Source: CAILLO01 sp964579735 (lineage in GTDB: Bacteria; Bacillota; Clostridia; Saccharofermentanales; UBA5734). Taken from it: a stretch of 5,643 bases of DNA. The translations under genes were made by a program, and so were the position numbers. Shown here one piece after another: positions 1 to 5,643 of the stretch (position 1 is the first letter of the stretch; each line of letters begins with the position of its first letter). The notes under the pieces are model-generated. The model saw only the letters and a list, made by a program, of their open reading frames with translations, was not told the DNA's origin and searched no databases. The stretch is from the NCBI GenBank assembly GCA_964579735.1, contig CAZOHH010000112.1:1-5643 (forward strand), given 5' to 3'.

Positions 1-25
1 TAGGATTCCTTACATTTCCATTCGC

Positions 26-56
26 TCAGTTTGCATTTACTTCTTGATACGATGAA
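26..56 (+). promoter_or_regulatory. Possible LytTR-type operator (imperfect direct repeat) upstream of the first regulator gene
   Basis: Two 9-bp half-sites, TCAGTTTGC (26-34) and TACGATGAA (48-56), lie in the same orientation with a 13-bp spacer. Recalled from the family literature, LytTR proteins bind direct repeats close to [TA][AC][CA]GTTN[AG][TG] spaced by 12-13 bp. The first copy misses only the last position and the second misses two. The spacing fits binding on one helix face and would suit autoregulation. The second copy ends only 8 nt before the Shine-Dalgarno, an odd place for an activator site. No convincing sigma70 -35/-10 pair is visible in positions 1-77, so the promoter may be activator-dependent or lie upstream of the window. 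A chance match is quite possible. Confidence 0.25.
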
Positions 57-77
57 GCGAGAAAGGGGGGACACGCC

Positions 78-1121
78 ATGACTACCGGAAAGAAGACCGT
101 CTACGGCGCCTCCACCACCCTCGCCCCCGTCCAGCTCGTCGTCTGCTTCCGCTCCCTCGCCGCCCTCGACGCCCTCGACGCCCTCCTCCTCCAGCTCGTC
201 GACCGCGTGGACGTCCCGCCCACCTCTACGCTGCTGCGCACCACCGACCCGCGCGATATCCTCCAGTTCCTCGACCGCCCCGTCTACAACGTCGAGACCG
301 CGGCCCCCACCATGCGCTACGACTGCGTCTTCCTCCTCGACGCCACCCTCGACGCGCCCGGCAGCGGCATCGTCCTCGCCGACCACATCCGGGAGCACTC
401 CGTCGACGTCCCCATCTTCTTCCTCACGGACCATCTCGAATACGTGCTGATCGCCTTCCGCGCCCAGCCCTTCGACTTCCTCCCGCGCCCCGTCGGCGTC
501 GAGCGCTTCGCCGAATGCCTGCGTTCCCTGTCCGAGCTGCAGGGCGTCCGCCGCGAGGAGAGCCGCCTGCGCCGCGCCGTCCCCGGCACATCCGCCGCCT
601 CGAGCGCGGGCACCGCCACCGCAACCGCCACCGGCACCACCAGCACCCCGTCCACCCCCCGCTCCGCCCACTCCTCCCGGCGTCGCCGCCGCGGCGACAC
701 CGACACCAGTTCACAGACGCATTCCACCCAGTGGGTCGACACGACGACCCCCATCGCGCTCCGCTGCCGTGGCGTCGTGCACCAGATCGCGGCCGGGGAG
801 ATCCTCTTCATAGAGCGCAACAAGACCATCACCACGATCCACCTCGCCTCCCGTCGCGTGGACTGCAGCCTCCCGCTGTCCTGGTTCTCCGACCGCCTGG
901 ATCCCACCGGGCTCTTCGTGCGCTGCCACAAGAGCTTCCTCGTCAACCGCCGCCATATCCTGCTCATAGACCTGAAGGCCCGCCTGGTCTCGCTCTCCTA
1001 TGGCCATCGCTGCGACATCGGCCGCACCTACCGCAAGTCCATGACCGACTTCTCCGACCCGCACGTCATCCGCTCCCCGCACCCCGGTGCGACCCAACAG
1101 CCTGCGAAGGGGGACGTCTAG
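78..1121 (+). CDS. LytTR-family response regulator with degenerate (pseudo) receiver domain
   Basis: A 347-residue two-domain transcription regulator of the AgrA/LytR class. The N-terminal receiver-like domain (about 17-160) keeps the strand ending in the phospho-acceptor-type Asp (VFLLD, D88) and the switch Thr (FFLT, T117). The usual acidic pair after strand 1 is replaced by F24-R25 (C-F-R-S, where the next gene has C-E-D-N). The conserved Lys of the FDFLPKP motif is Arg (R137). Normal Mg-dependent phosphorylation is therefore doubtful. A long Ala/Ser/Thr/Pro-rich linker (about 169-222), with a Thr-Ala repeat and an R201-R205 run, leads to a C-terminal LytTR DNA-binding domain (about 225-325) with the hallmark FVRCHKSFLVNRRHI (280-294), close to the AgrA pattern. 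AgrA itself is about 238 residues, so the linker and the N-terminal extension are extra. The ATG is preceded by AGGGGGG (64-70) at 7 nt. The stop is 1 nt before the next regulator, a clear paralogue. Family assignment is firm; loss of phosphorylation is inferred. Confidence 0.9.
   Translation: MTTGKKTVYGASTTLAPVQLVVCFRSLAALDALDALLLQLVDRVDVPPTSTLLRTTDPRDILQFLDRPVYNVETAAPTMRYDCVFLLDATLDAPGSGIVLADHIREHSVDVPIFFLTDHLEYVLIAFRAQPFDFLPRPVGVERFAECLRSLSELQGVRREESRLRRAVPGTSAASSAGTATATATGTTSTPSTPRSAHSSRRRRRGDTDTSSQTHSTQWVDTTTPIALRCRGVVHQIAAGEILFIERNKTITTIHLASRRVDCSLPLSWFSDRLDPTGLFVRCHKSFLVNRRHILLIDLKARLVSLSYGHRCDIGRTYRKSMTDFSDPHVIRSPHPGATQQPAKGDV
611..646 (+). repeat. Imperfect hexamer repeat (CACCGC-like) in the interdomain linker
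   Basis: Six degenerate 6-bp units run in frame: CACCGC, CACCGC, AACCGC, CACCGG, CACCAC, CAGCAC. They encode the Thr-Ala-rich part of the linker (about residues 179-190) between the receiver-like and LytTR domains. The unit length is a multiple of three, so copy-number change would alter linker length without a frameshift. The units have diverged, which argues against fast ongoing slippage. Confidence 0.5.
1107..1113 (+). promoter_or_regulatory. Shine-Dalgarno that sets the start of the second regulator
   Basis: AAGGGGG sits 9 nt before ATG 1123, inside the last codons of the preceding gene. An in-frame GTG at 1087 would add 12 residues that match nothing in a receiver fold and would deepen the overlap. 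With ATG 1123 the protein begins MQIVLCEDN, the expected first strand and acidic pair of a receiver domain. Confidence 0.75.
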
Positions 1122-1122
1122 C

Positions 1123-2049
1123 ATGCAGATCGTCCTGTGCGAGGACAACGCCGTCTACCGCGCCTATCTCGTGGACGTGATCCAGGAGATCGGCCTGCGC
1201 GAGGATCTTTCGCTGCGTCCCATGCTGCTCTTCGAGGCGGGCAACGCCACCGACGTGAACCGCTGGAGCGAGGCCTACGGCGCGCCGCTCGCACCGAACT
1301 CCGCGCTCCTCGACTCCCCGCTCGTGTTCCTCCTCGATATCCAGCTCCCCGAGGGCGACGACGCCGGCCTCACCCTCGCCGAAGCCCTGCGCGCCCGCTT
1401 CCCCCAGGGCTATATCGTCTTCGTCACCGAACAGCTTTCGACGGTCTTCCGCGCCTTCCGCACGCAGCCCTTCGACTTCCTCCCCAAACCCGTCTCCACC
1501 GAGCGCCTCGCCGCGACGCTGTCCAGCATCTCCCACCACTTCACGCAGCGCCACGGCCTCCCCGCACCCGCCGCGCCCACTACATCCCACGCCCGCGGCC
1601 CCCTGACCGAGCCGCCCGCCCCCGCAGTCGAGGACGGTCCGAAGCCCCGCCACGCCCGCGCGCACGTCCCCGTCGACGCCGCCTTCCCCGACCCCTCCCA
1701 CGAGCGCTGGCTCAGCGGCGGCCCCGACGACATCCTCCAGATCCGCAGCGCCGGCCTGATCTACCGCATCCGTCGCGACGCCATCCGCTACGTCCAGCGC
1801 ACCGATGACCGCACGTACATCCACGAGGAGGGTCGCACGGTCTCCTGCGGCACGTCCCTCGAGATCCTCGAGAAGGAGCTGTGGACCCCGGACGGAATCT
1901 TCCTGCGCTGCCATCGCCGCACCCTCGTGAACCTCCGCTATATCGCCTCCTTCGACCTCGACACCTGCACCCTGACGCTCACGGGCGGCCAGCGCTTCGA
2001 GGTCGGTCGCCGGTACCTCGCCTTCGTGCAGGGGAGGATCCGCAAATGA
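1123..2049 (+). CDS. AgrA-like LytTR response regulator with intact receiver domain
   Basis: A 308-residue response regulator, expected to be phosphorylated by the sensor kinase encoded next and to activate or repress transcription through its LytTR domain. The receiver (about 1-142) has all the classical residues: acidic pair E7-D8 (LCEDN), phospho-acceptor D72 in VFLLDIQLP, switch T102 (VFVTE) and K122 in FDFLPKP. A Pro/Ala-rich linker (about 146-200) precedes the LytTR domain (about 203-305), which carries FLRCHRRTLVN (260-270) in the position of the AgrA DNA-contact loop. The start is supported by a strong Shine-Dalgarno and by the sequence MQIVLCEDN, which resembles the N-terminus of AgrA. 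It sits 1 nt after the first regulator and shares a 4-nt ATGA overlap with the kinase, so translational coupling is likely. Both regulators share the FRxQPFDFLPxPV stretch and domain order, so they probably arose by tandem duplication. Gram-positive peptide-pheromone systems with one kinase and two LytTR regulators are known, for example plnBCD of Lactobacillus plantarum. Confidence 0.93.
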   Translation: MQIVLCEDNAVYRAYLVDVIQEIGLREDLSLRPMLLFEAGNATDVNRWSEAYGAPLAPNSALLDSPLVFLLDIQLPEGDDAGLTLAEALRARFPQGYIVFVTEQLSTVFRAFRTQPFDFLPKPVSTERLAATLSSISHHFTQRHGLPAPAAPTTSHARGPLTEPPAPAVEDGPKPRHARAHVPVDAAFPDPSHERWLSGGPDDILQIRSAGLIYRIRRDAIRYVQRTDDRTYIHEEGRTVSCGTSLEILEKELWTPDGIFLRCHRRTLVNLRYIASFDLDTCTLTLTGGQRFEVGRRYLAFVQGRIRK

Positions 2050-3551
2050 GGACCTTTCCGGAACTGCTGCTGAACCTCGCGGTCCTTTTCCTGCAGATGC
2101 ACCTGCTGGGGATCCTCTTCATGCGGCTATTCCGCCCGACCGAGTCGCTCCTGGCGCTCCTGCTCCGAGGCGAGACCAGTCCCTCCGTCCCCGAGAGACC
2201 CGTGGACTTCCGCGCCACCACCCTCCGCTTCGTGAAGGCCTTCGTGGCTCCCGCCCTGGCAGCCGTCCTCGCCCTCGTGCTTCCGACTCCCAACGACTTC
2301 CTCGACCAGCCCGTCCTCTTCGGCGGCTGGCTGCTCGTCTCCCTCACCGCGCTGTCCTTCTACCTCGCCTATACGCGCCGGGCGCATCCCCTCCTCGAGG
2401 GTCTTCCCACGGCGGTGCTCTTCCTCGGAATCACCTCCGCCTGCGACACCGTCGTCCACTACATTCTCACCTCGCCCGCCCTGCGCGGTCCTTTCGACCC
2501 CCGCGTCCTCGGCATCGACTTCGTGAACGGCACGATCCTCCCCGCCGCCTTCTCCGCCAGTTTCTTCGAGCAGATTGCGAATCTCTTCCTGGTAGGGATC
2601 GTCATCACGCTCCTCGCGTTCCCCCCCTTCGTGATCTTCTACCCGAAGAAGCTCCGCCTGACGGTGGCCTCCACCTTCCTCGTCTATGCCCTCGTCCTTC
2701 TGGCCCCCACCTTCCTCTACACGCGCCTCCTGATGCAGATCACCCCCCACCGCACCTATGCCCCGTTCGAGCTCTTCCTGCTCCTCGGCCCGATGCTGGT
2801 CGGACTCCTGTTCTTCTTCCGCAACGCCCGCGTGCTCCGCGGCGTCGAGCAGCAGCGCCGCGCGTACCTCGACAAGGATGCCGAGCTCGCCGTCCAGCGC
2901 TTCTACAACCAGCAGGTCCAGCCTATCGTCGAGAACCTCCGCCGCCAGCGCCATGGCCATGAGAACAGCCTCGCCGTCCTCGCCGGCCTCGCCCGTGCCC
3001 GAGACCTAGACGGCATCGAGCGATTCCTCTCCCAATCCTCGGAGGACCCCGTCCACCTCGCGCCCATCGACGAGAGCGCCCTCCACCGCGTCCGCAGCGC
3101 CGCGCTGCTCGGCCTCCTGTCCGCAAAGACCGCCGAAGCCCGTTCCCGCGACGTCCGCTTCGAGTTCTCCGCCCTCACGGAGGTCTCCGACCTGCCCATC
3201 CCCGTCTTCACCCTGTGCGAGATCCTCGGCATCCTCCTCGACAACGCCCTCGAGGCCGCCGAGTCCGCCTCCTGCCCCTTCGTCCGCTTCGAGATCCTGT
3301 CCAAGGAGACCTCCCTCGTCTTCCGGATCTCCAACACCTTCGCCACCGCTCCCGACCTCGACCGCCTCGGAGACAAAGGATACACCACCAAGTCCGATGG
3401 CCATGGCCTCGGCCTCCATATCGTCCGCGTACGCCTCCGACGCCTGCCCGGCGTCCAACTGAACGCCACCCTCGAAATTCCCTGGTTCTCCCAGGAACTG
3501 CTGGTGCCGGATGCGGTACCCGAGTCATCTAGAAACGGGGTAGGTATTTGA
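2046..3551 (+). CDS. AgrC/ComD-like sensor histidine kinase (GHKL ATPase, polytopic membrane sensor)
   Basis: A 501-residue membrane sensor kinase. The N-terminal half is hydrophobic, with about seven candidate membrane segments (roughly 5-28, 65-81, 92-110, 121-142, 173-198, 205-230, 240-258), comparable to the polytopic sensor of AgrC. A helical linker (about 262-297) leads to the dimerisation/phospho-acceptor motif R302-H303-G-H-E-N307, matching the RHD-(Y/F)-x-N pattern of the AgrC group with H303 as the likely phosphorylated residue. The catalytic domain of the GHKL/HATPase_c_5 type has an N box (ILLDNALEAAE, N400) and a G2 box (GHGLGLHIV, from G452), preceded by GDKGYTTK as an ATP-lid element. 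ATG 2046 is chosen because GGGGAGG (2031-2037) lies 8 nt upstream and the ATGA overlap with the regulator is typical of coupling. A longer in-frame reading would run antiparallel to sense through the regulator's LytTR region and is not believable. The ligand is unknown; no AgrB/AgrD-type genes are seen here. Kinase class is firm and peptide sensing is inferred. Confidence 0.93.
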   Translation: MRTFPELLLNLAVLFLQMHLLGILFMRLFRPTESLLALLLRGETSPSVPERPVDFRATTLRFVKAFVAPALAAVLALVLPTPNDFLDQPVLFGGWLLVSLTALSFYLAYTRRAHPLLEGLPTAVLFLGITSACDTVVHYILTSPALRGPFDPRVLGIDFVNGTILPAAFSASFFEQIANLFLVGIVITLLAFPPFVIFYPKKLRLTVASTFLVYALVLLAPTFLYTRLLMQITPHRTYAPFELFLLLGPMLVGLLFFFRNARVLRGVEQQRRAYLDKDAELAVQRFYNQQVQPIVENLRRQRHGHENSLAVLAGLARARDLDGIERFLSQSSEDPVHLAPIDESALHRVRSAALLGLLSAKTAEARSRDVRFEFSALTEVSDLPIPVFTLCEILGILLDNALEAAESASCPFVRFEILSKETSLVFRISNTFATAPDLDRLGDKGYTTKSDGHGLGLHIVRVRLRRLPGVQLNATLEIPWFSQELLVPDAVPESSRNGVGI

Positions 3552-3576
3552 AAAATGAGCGGAATGGGATTAAACT
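3548..3576 (+). promoter_or_regulatory. Predicted sigma70-type promoter for the dehydratase gene
   Basis: TTGAAA (3548-3553, five of six to the -35 consensus) and TAAACT (3571-3576, four of six to TATAAT, including the key T1, A2 and T6) are separated by exactly 17 bp. The -35 box overlaps the stop codon of the kinase gene. Local base composition is clearly more AT-rich than in the flanking genes. Transcription would begin near 3582-3584. This would make the polysaccharide gene an independently transcribed unit rather than just the tail of the signalling operon. Confidence 0.5.
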
Positions 3577-3587
3577 GAGCGAGCACA

Positions 3588-3641
3588 CTCGAGGCGAGCC
3601 GACGCCTGTACGTAGGCGTACCCGTCTTCTACAAGCGGAGA
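3588..3641 (+). promoter_or_regulatory. Structured 5' leader with competing hairpins before the dehydratase
   Basis: Three short arms appear in a row: AGGCG (3592-3596), CGCCT (3603-3607) and AGGCG (3614-3618). The middle arm can pair with either neighbour, so the two hairpins exclude each other. The downstream one is stronger: ACGCCT (3602-3607) with AGGCGT (3614-3619), plus a possible inner G-U closing a UACG tetraloop. A further weak stem could pair TCTTC (3625-3629) with GGAGA (3637-3641), which contains the Shine-Dalgarno. No U-tract follows, so this does not look like an intrinsic terminator. A role in attenuation or translation control is inference; short arms in GC-rich DNA can arise by chance. 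Confidence 0.35.
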
Positions 3642-3642
3642 G
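3637..3642 (+). promoter_or_regulatory. Shine-Dalgarno supporting a TTG start at 3650
   Basis: GGAGAG lies 7 nt before TTG 3650. It supports that start over the in-frame TTG at 3548, which coincides with a good -35 box. No in-frame ATG is available between 3548 and the first membrane segment. Confidence 0.5.
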
Positions 3643-3649
3643 CGCGCCC

Positions 3650-5605
3650 TTGATTTCGACCCCCCTTTCGAAGACCTCCAAGCGAGGCTCCCGCGGCCCC
3701 TTCGTCGCTCGTGTCGCGGCTCTCGTTCTCGTGGATGCCTTGACGCTCAATCTCGGGGTGATCTTCGCTCTCTGGTTGCGCATGCGCCTCGAGGGCGGTG
3801 CCAATTCCCTGACCCTCTACCTACCCGTCATCATGCACGATGGGGTCGTCTTCACGATCTTCGTCGTCCTCGTGAACTATGCTCTCGGCCTCTACACCAG
3901 CCTCTGGCACTATGCCGGCGCCACCGAGGTCGCGAAGCTCGGTCTCTCCTCGCTCCTCGTCTTCTCCGTCCGGTTCCTGTGGGATACCTTCCAGCACACC
4001 CGCCTGCCCCTTTCCGTGTATCCCGTCTCCGCGATCCTCTTCATCTTCTCCATGGCTTCCGTGCGCCTCGGCTACCGCATCCTCCGCAGGCTGAGGATCG
4101 AGTCGCGCTCCCGGGGTCCGGATGCGGGTCCCCGCACCTTGATCGTCGGGGCAGGGGAGTCCGGTTCCCTTCTCCTTCACTCCCTCGCGAGCAACCCCAG
4201 GGTCCGCGGTCACGTCGTGGCTCTCATAGACGACGACCCCGGCAAGCACGGCCTGCGCCTGCACGGCGCCTGCGTCCGCGGCAACCGCTACCGCATCCCG
4301 GACGTAGTAAAGCGCTACCGCGTCGAACGGATCATGGTCGCCGTCCCGGGGGCCACCTCCGACGCCCTGCGCGAGATCCTCGAGATCTGCCTGACCACGG
4401 GCTGCGAGGTCCAGAAGGTGGTCCCCGAGGACCTTCTCGACATCCAGTCCGTGAAGGGCCTGTTCAGCCTCCAGACGAATCTGCGCGTTGCTGCCATTCA
4501 GCCCGAGGACCTCCTTGGCCGAACCCCCGTCGACGTGGACCCGAAGACCGCGGAGGCGTACCTGAAGGGCCGCACGGTGCTCGTCACGGGCGGCGCGGGG
4601 TCCATCGGCTCCGAGATCGTGCGCCAGACCGCCTGCTTCTCCCCGAAGCGGATCCTGATCTTCGACGTCAACGAGAACGACTCCCACGCCCTCGACCTCG
4701 AGATGAAGCGCCGCTACCCGCAGGTCCCCTTCACGGTCGTGATGGGCAGCGTCCGCGACGAGGAGAAGCTCGCCGCCACCTTCGCGCGCTACCACCCCGA
4801 CCTTGTCTTCCACGCCGCCGCCCACAAGCACGTGCCCCTGATGGAGAATGATCCGGAGGAGGCCGTCAAGAACAACGTCCTCGGCACCTACCAGACCGCG
4901 CTGGCCGCCGCCTCCCACGGCGTCGAGCGGTTCATCCTGGTCTCCACGGACAAGGCCGTCAACCCCACCAACGTCATGGGCGCCTCGAAGCGCATGTGCG
5001 AGTTCGTGATCAAGGGCCTCGCCGACACCTCCGACCGTATCCGCTCCCTCGCCCCGGAATCGAACCCGACGCGCTATGCCGCCGTCCGCTTCGGGAACGT
5101 CCTCGGCTCCAACGGCAGCGTGATCCCCCTCTTCAAGCACCAGATCGAGCAGGGAGGACCCGTCACCGTCACGCACCCGGATATGACCCGCTACTTCATG
5201 ACGATCCCCGAAGCGGCCCGGCTCGTGATCGAGGCCGGCGCCATGGCCCACGGCGGCGAGATCTTCGTCCTCGACATGGGCAAGCCCGTCAAGATAGCGG
5301 ATCTCGCCAAGGATATGATCCGCCTGGCCGGTCTCAAGGCAGAAACCGATATCCGAATCGAGTACGTCGGTCTTCGCCCCGGCGAGAAGCTCTACGAAGA
5401 GCTGGTCATGTCCAACGAGAACACGGAACCCACCTACCACGCCCGGATCTCCCGCCTCCAGGATGTCGGGGTCCTCCGCGAAGCCCTCGACCGAGACCTC
5501 CGGTTTCTGTCGGACGCCCTCGTCGGCGGCCTCGACATGCGCACCGCCCTCCGACAGGTGGTACCGACGTTCATACCTGAACTCGTCACCGGCGAAGAAG
5601 CGTAG
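3650..5605 (+). CDS. Membrane-anchored UDP-N-acetylglucosamine-type 4,6-dehydratase (FlaA1/CapD/WbpM/PglF family polysaccharide biosynthesis protein)
   Basis: A 651-residue nucleotide-sugar dehydratase, likely converting UDP-GlcNAc to the UDP-4-keto-6-deoxy sugar that feeds capsule, O-antigen or protein-glycan building blocks such as bacillosamine. Residues are numbered from TTG 3650. Four membrane segments (about 17-45, 66-82, 95-111, 121-145) anchor it. A first Rossmann-like domain carries GAGESG (167-172). The catalytic extended-SDR domain begins near 307 with TGGAGSIGSE (NAD-binding glycines 314, 317, 320). It contains STDK (432-435) and MGASK (443-447), where the usual SDR Tyr of YxxxK is Met443, as in WbpM and PglF, with Lys447 kept. 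GLRPGEKLYEEL (574-585) is another family signature. The length fits long family members (about 590-665). The start is uncertain. TTG 3548 would give 685 residues, but its extra 34 codons are rich in codons rare in the neighbours (AAA, AAT, ATT, AGG, CTA) and overlay a promoter. Family is very secure; exact sugar substrate and stereochemistry are inferred. Confidence 0.93.
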   Translation: MISTPLSKTSKRGSRGPFVARVAALVLVDALTLNLGVIFALWLRMRLEGGANSLTLYLPVIMHDGVVFTIFVVLVNYALGLYTSLWHYAGATEVAKLGLSSLLVFSVRFLWDTFQHTRLPLSVYPVSAILFIFSMASVRLGYRILRRLRIESRSRGPDAGPRTLIVGAGESGSLLLHSLASNPRVRGHVVALIDDDPGKHGLRLHGACVRGNRYRIPDVVKRYRVERIMVAVPGATSDALREILEICLTTGCEVQKVVPEDLLDIQSVKGLFSLQTNLRVAAIQPEDLLGRTPVDVDPKTAEAYLKGRTVLVTGGAGSIGSEIVRQTACFSPKRILIFDVNENDSHALDLEMKRRYPQVPFTVVMGSVRDEEKLAATFARYHPDLVFHAAAHKHVPLMENDPEEAVKNNVLGTYQTALAAASHGVERFILVSTDKAVNPTNVMGASKRMCEFVIKGLADTSDRIRSLAPESNPTRYAAVRFGNVLGSNGSVIPLFKHQIEQGGPVTVTHPDMTRYFMTIPEAARLVIEAGAMAHGGEIFVLDMGKPVKIADLAKDMIRLAGLKAETDIRIEYVGLRPGEKLYEELVMSNENTEPTYHARISRLQDVGVLREALDRDLRFLSDALVGGLDMRTALRQVVPTFIPELVTGEEA

Positions 5606-5620
5606 GGGGAGGGAAGAGCT

Positions 5621-5643
5621 ATGCAGCAGATAGACCGCCGAAT
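5621..5643 (+). CDS. Start of a downstream gene, truncated by the window end
   Basis: An ATG follows the purine-rich ribosome-binding stretch GGGGGAGGGAAG (5605-5616), 15 nt after the dehydratase stop. Only MQQIDRR and the first two bases of an Ile or Met codon are visible. The short gap implies co-transcription with the dehydratase. Genes after membrane 4,6-dehydratases are often PLP-dependent aminotransferases of the DegT/DnrJ/EryC1 family or other sugar-modifying enzymes. Seven residues cannot identify the product. Confidence 0.6.

Noticed and set aside
52..81. Mini-ORF MKRERGDTP whose stop overlaps the ATG of the first regulator
   Set aside because: It has no Shine-Dalgarno and is only nine codons long. 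Its body is the Shine-Dalgarno region of the real gene, so the overlap is probably a coincidence.
1066..2960. Other long - strand frames opposite the regulator 2 and kinase genes
   Set aside because: Same antisense artefact of GC-rich codon use; no start signals and low-complexity translations.
3505..3525. JUMPstart/ops antitermination element before the glycan gene
   Set aside because: The local TGCGGTACC only loosely resembles the GGCGGTAG core and lies inside the kinase coding sequence upstream of the promoter.
3555..3578. Seven-residue ORF MSGMGLN as a possible signal peptide gene
   Set aside because: It lies between the -35 and -10 boxes of the predicted promoter, has no AgrD-like features and is far too short.
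3570..3578. Reverse-strand LytTR-like half-site (eight of nine) over the -10 box of the dehydratase promoter
   Set aside because: No second half-site is found 21-22 bp away on either side, so a single short match is not enough to claim direct control.
3602..3619. Rho-independent terminator after the kinase gene
   Set aside because: The hairpin is followed by ACCCGTCTTCTAC rather than a T-run, and it lies upstream of a gene in the same direction, so it is described as a leader hairpin instead.
3821..5440. Long open frame on the - strand opposite the dehydratase (over 500 codons)
   Set aside because: It lies entirely opposite a gene with clear family motifs. Strong third-position C bias removes stop codons from antisense frames. 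Its translation is a Gly/Val/Asp/Glu-rich shadow with no recognisable domain.

Overview
The window is high-GC bacterial DNA in which codons strongly prefer C at the third position. It holds four complete genes and the first codons of a fifth, all on the + strand and densely packed. There are no RNA genes, insertion sequences or CRISPR arrays. The organism cannot be fixed from this stretch. An AgrC-like GHKL kinase with LytTR regulators beside a membrane-bound sugar nucleotide dehydratase suggests a host- or biofilm-associated bacterium, such as a high-GC Gram-positive lineage or Synergistota. That is inference only.

Region 1 (1-3551) is a tight signalling operon. A short upstream stretch carries a tentative pair of LytTR-type half-sites. 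Two tandem response regulators of the receiver + LytTR type follow, then a polytopic AgrC/ComD-like sensor kinase. The gaps are 1 nt (regulator 1 to 2) and a 4-nt ATGA overlap (regulator 2 to kinase), so the three are almost certainly co-transcribed and translationally coupled. The second regulator has an intact receiver. The first keeps the aspartate but has lost the acidic pocket and the conserved lysine, so it looks like a pseudo-receiver paralogue. No agrB- or agrD-like gene lies in the window, so the signal is unknown.

Region 2 (about 3520-3650) is the only real junction. It shows a good sigma70-type promoter whose -35 overlaps the kinase stop codon. After it comes a leader of roughly 65 nt with mutually exclusive hairpins, then a Shine-Dalgarno and a TTG start. 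A longer reading from TTG 3548 is possible but less convincing.

Region 3 (3650-5643) begins a surface-polysaccharide or glycosylation locus. It starts with a membrane-anchored FlaA1/CapD/WbpM/PglF-type nucleotide-sugar 4,6-dehydratase, followed closely by another gene that runs off the end. The layout suggests a peptide- or metabolite-sensing switch next to, and possibly controlling, a cell-surface glycan cluster. The control relationship is inferred from adjacency only.
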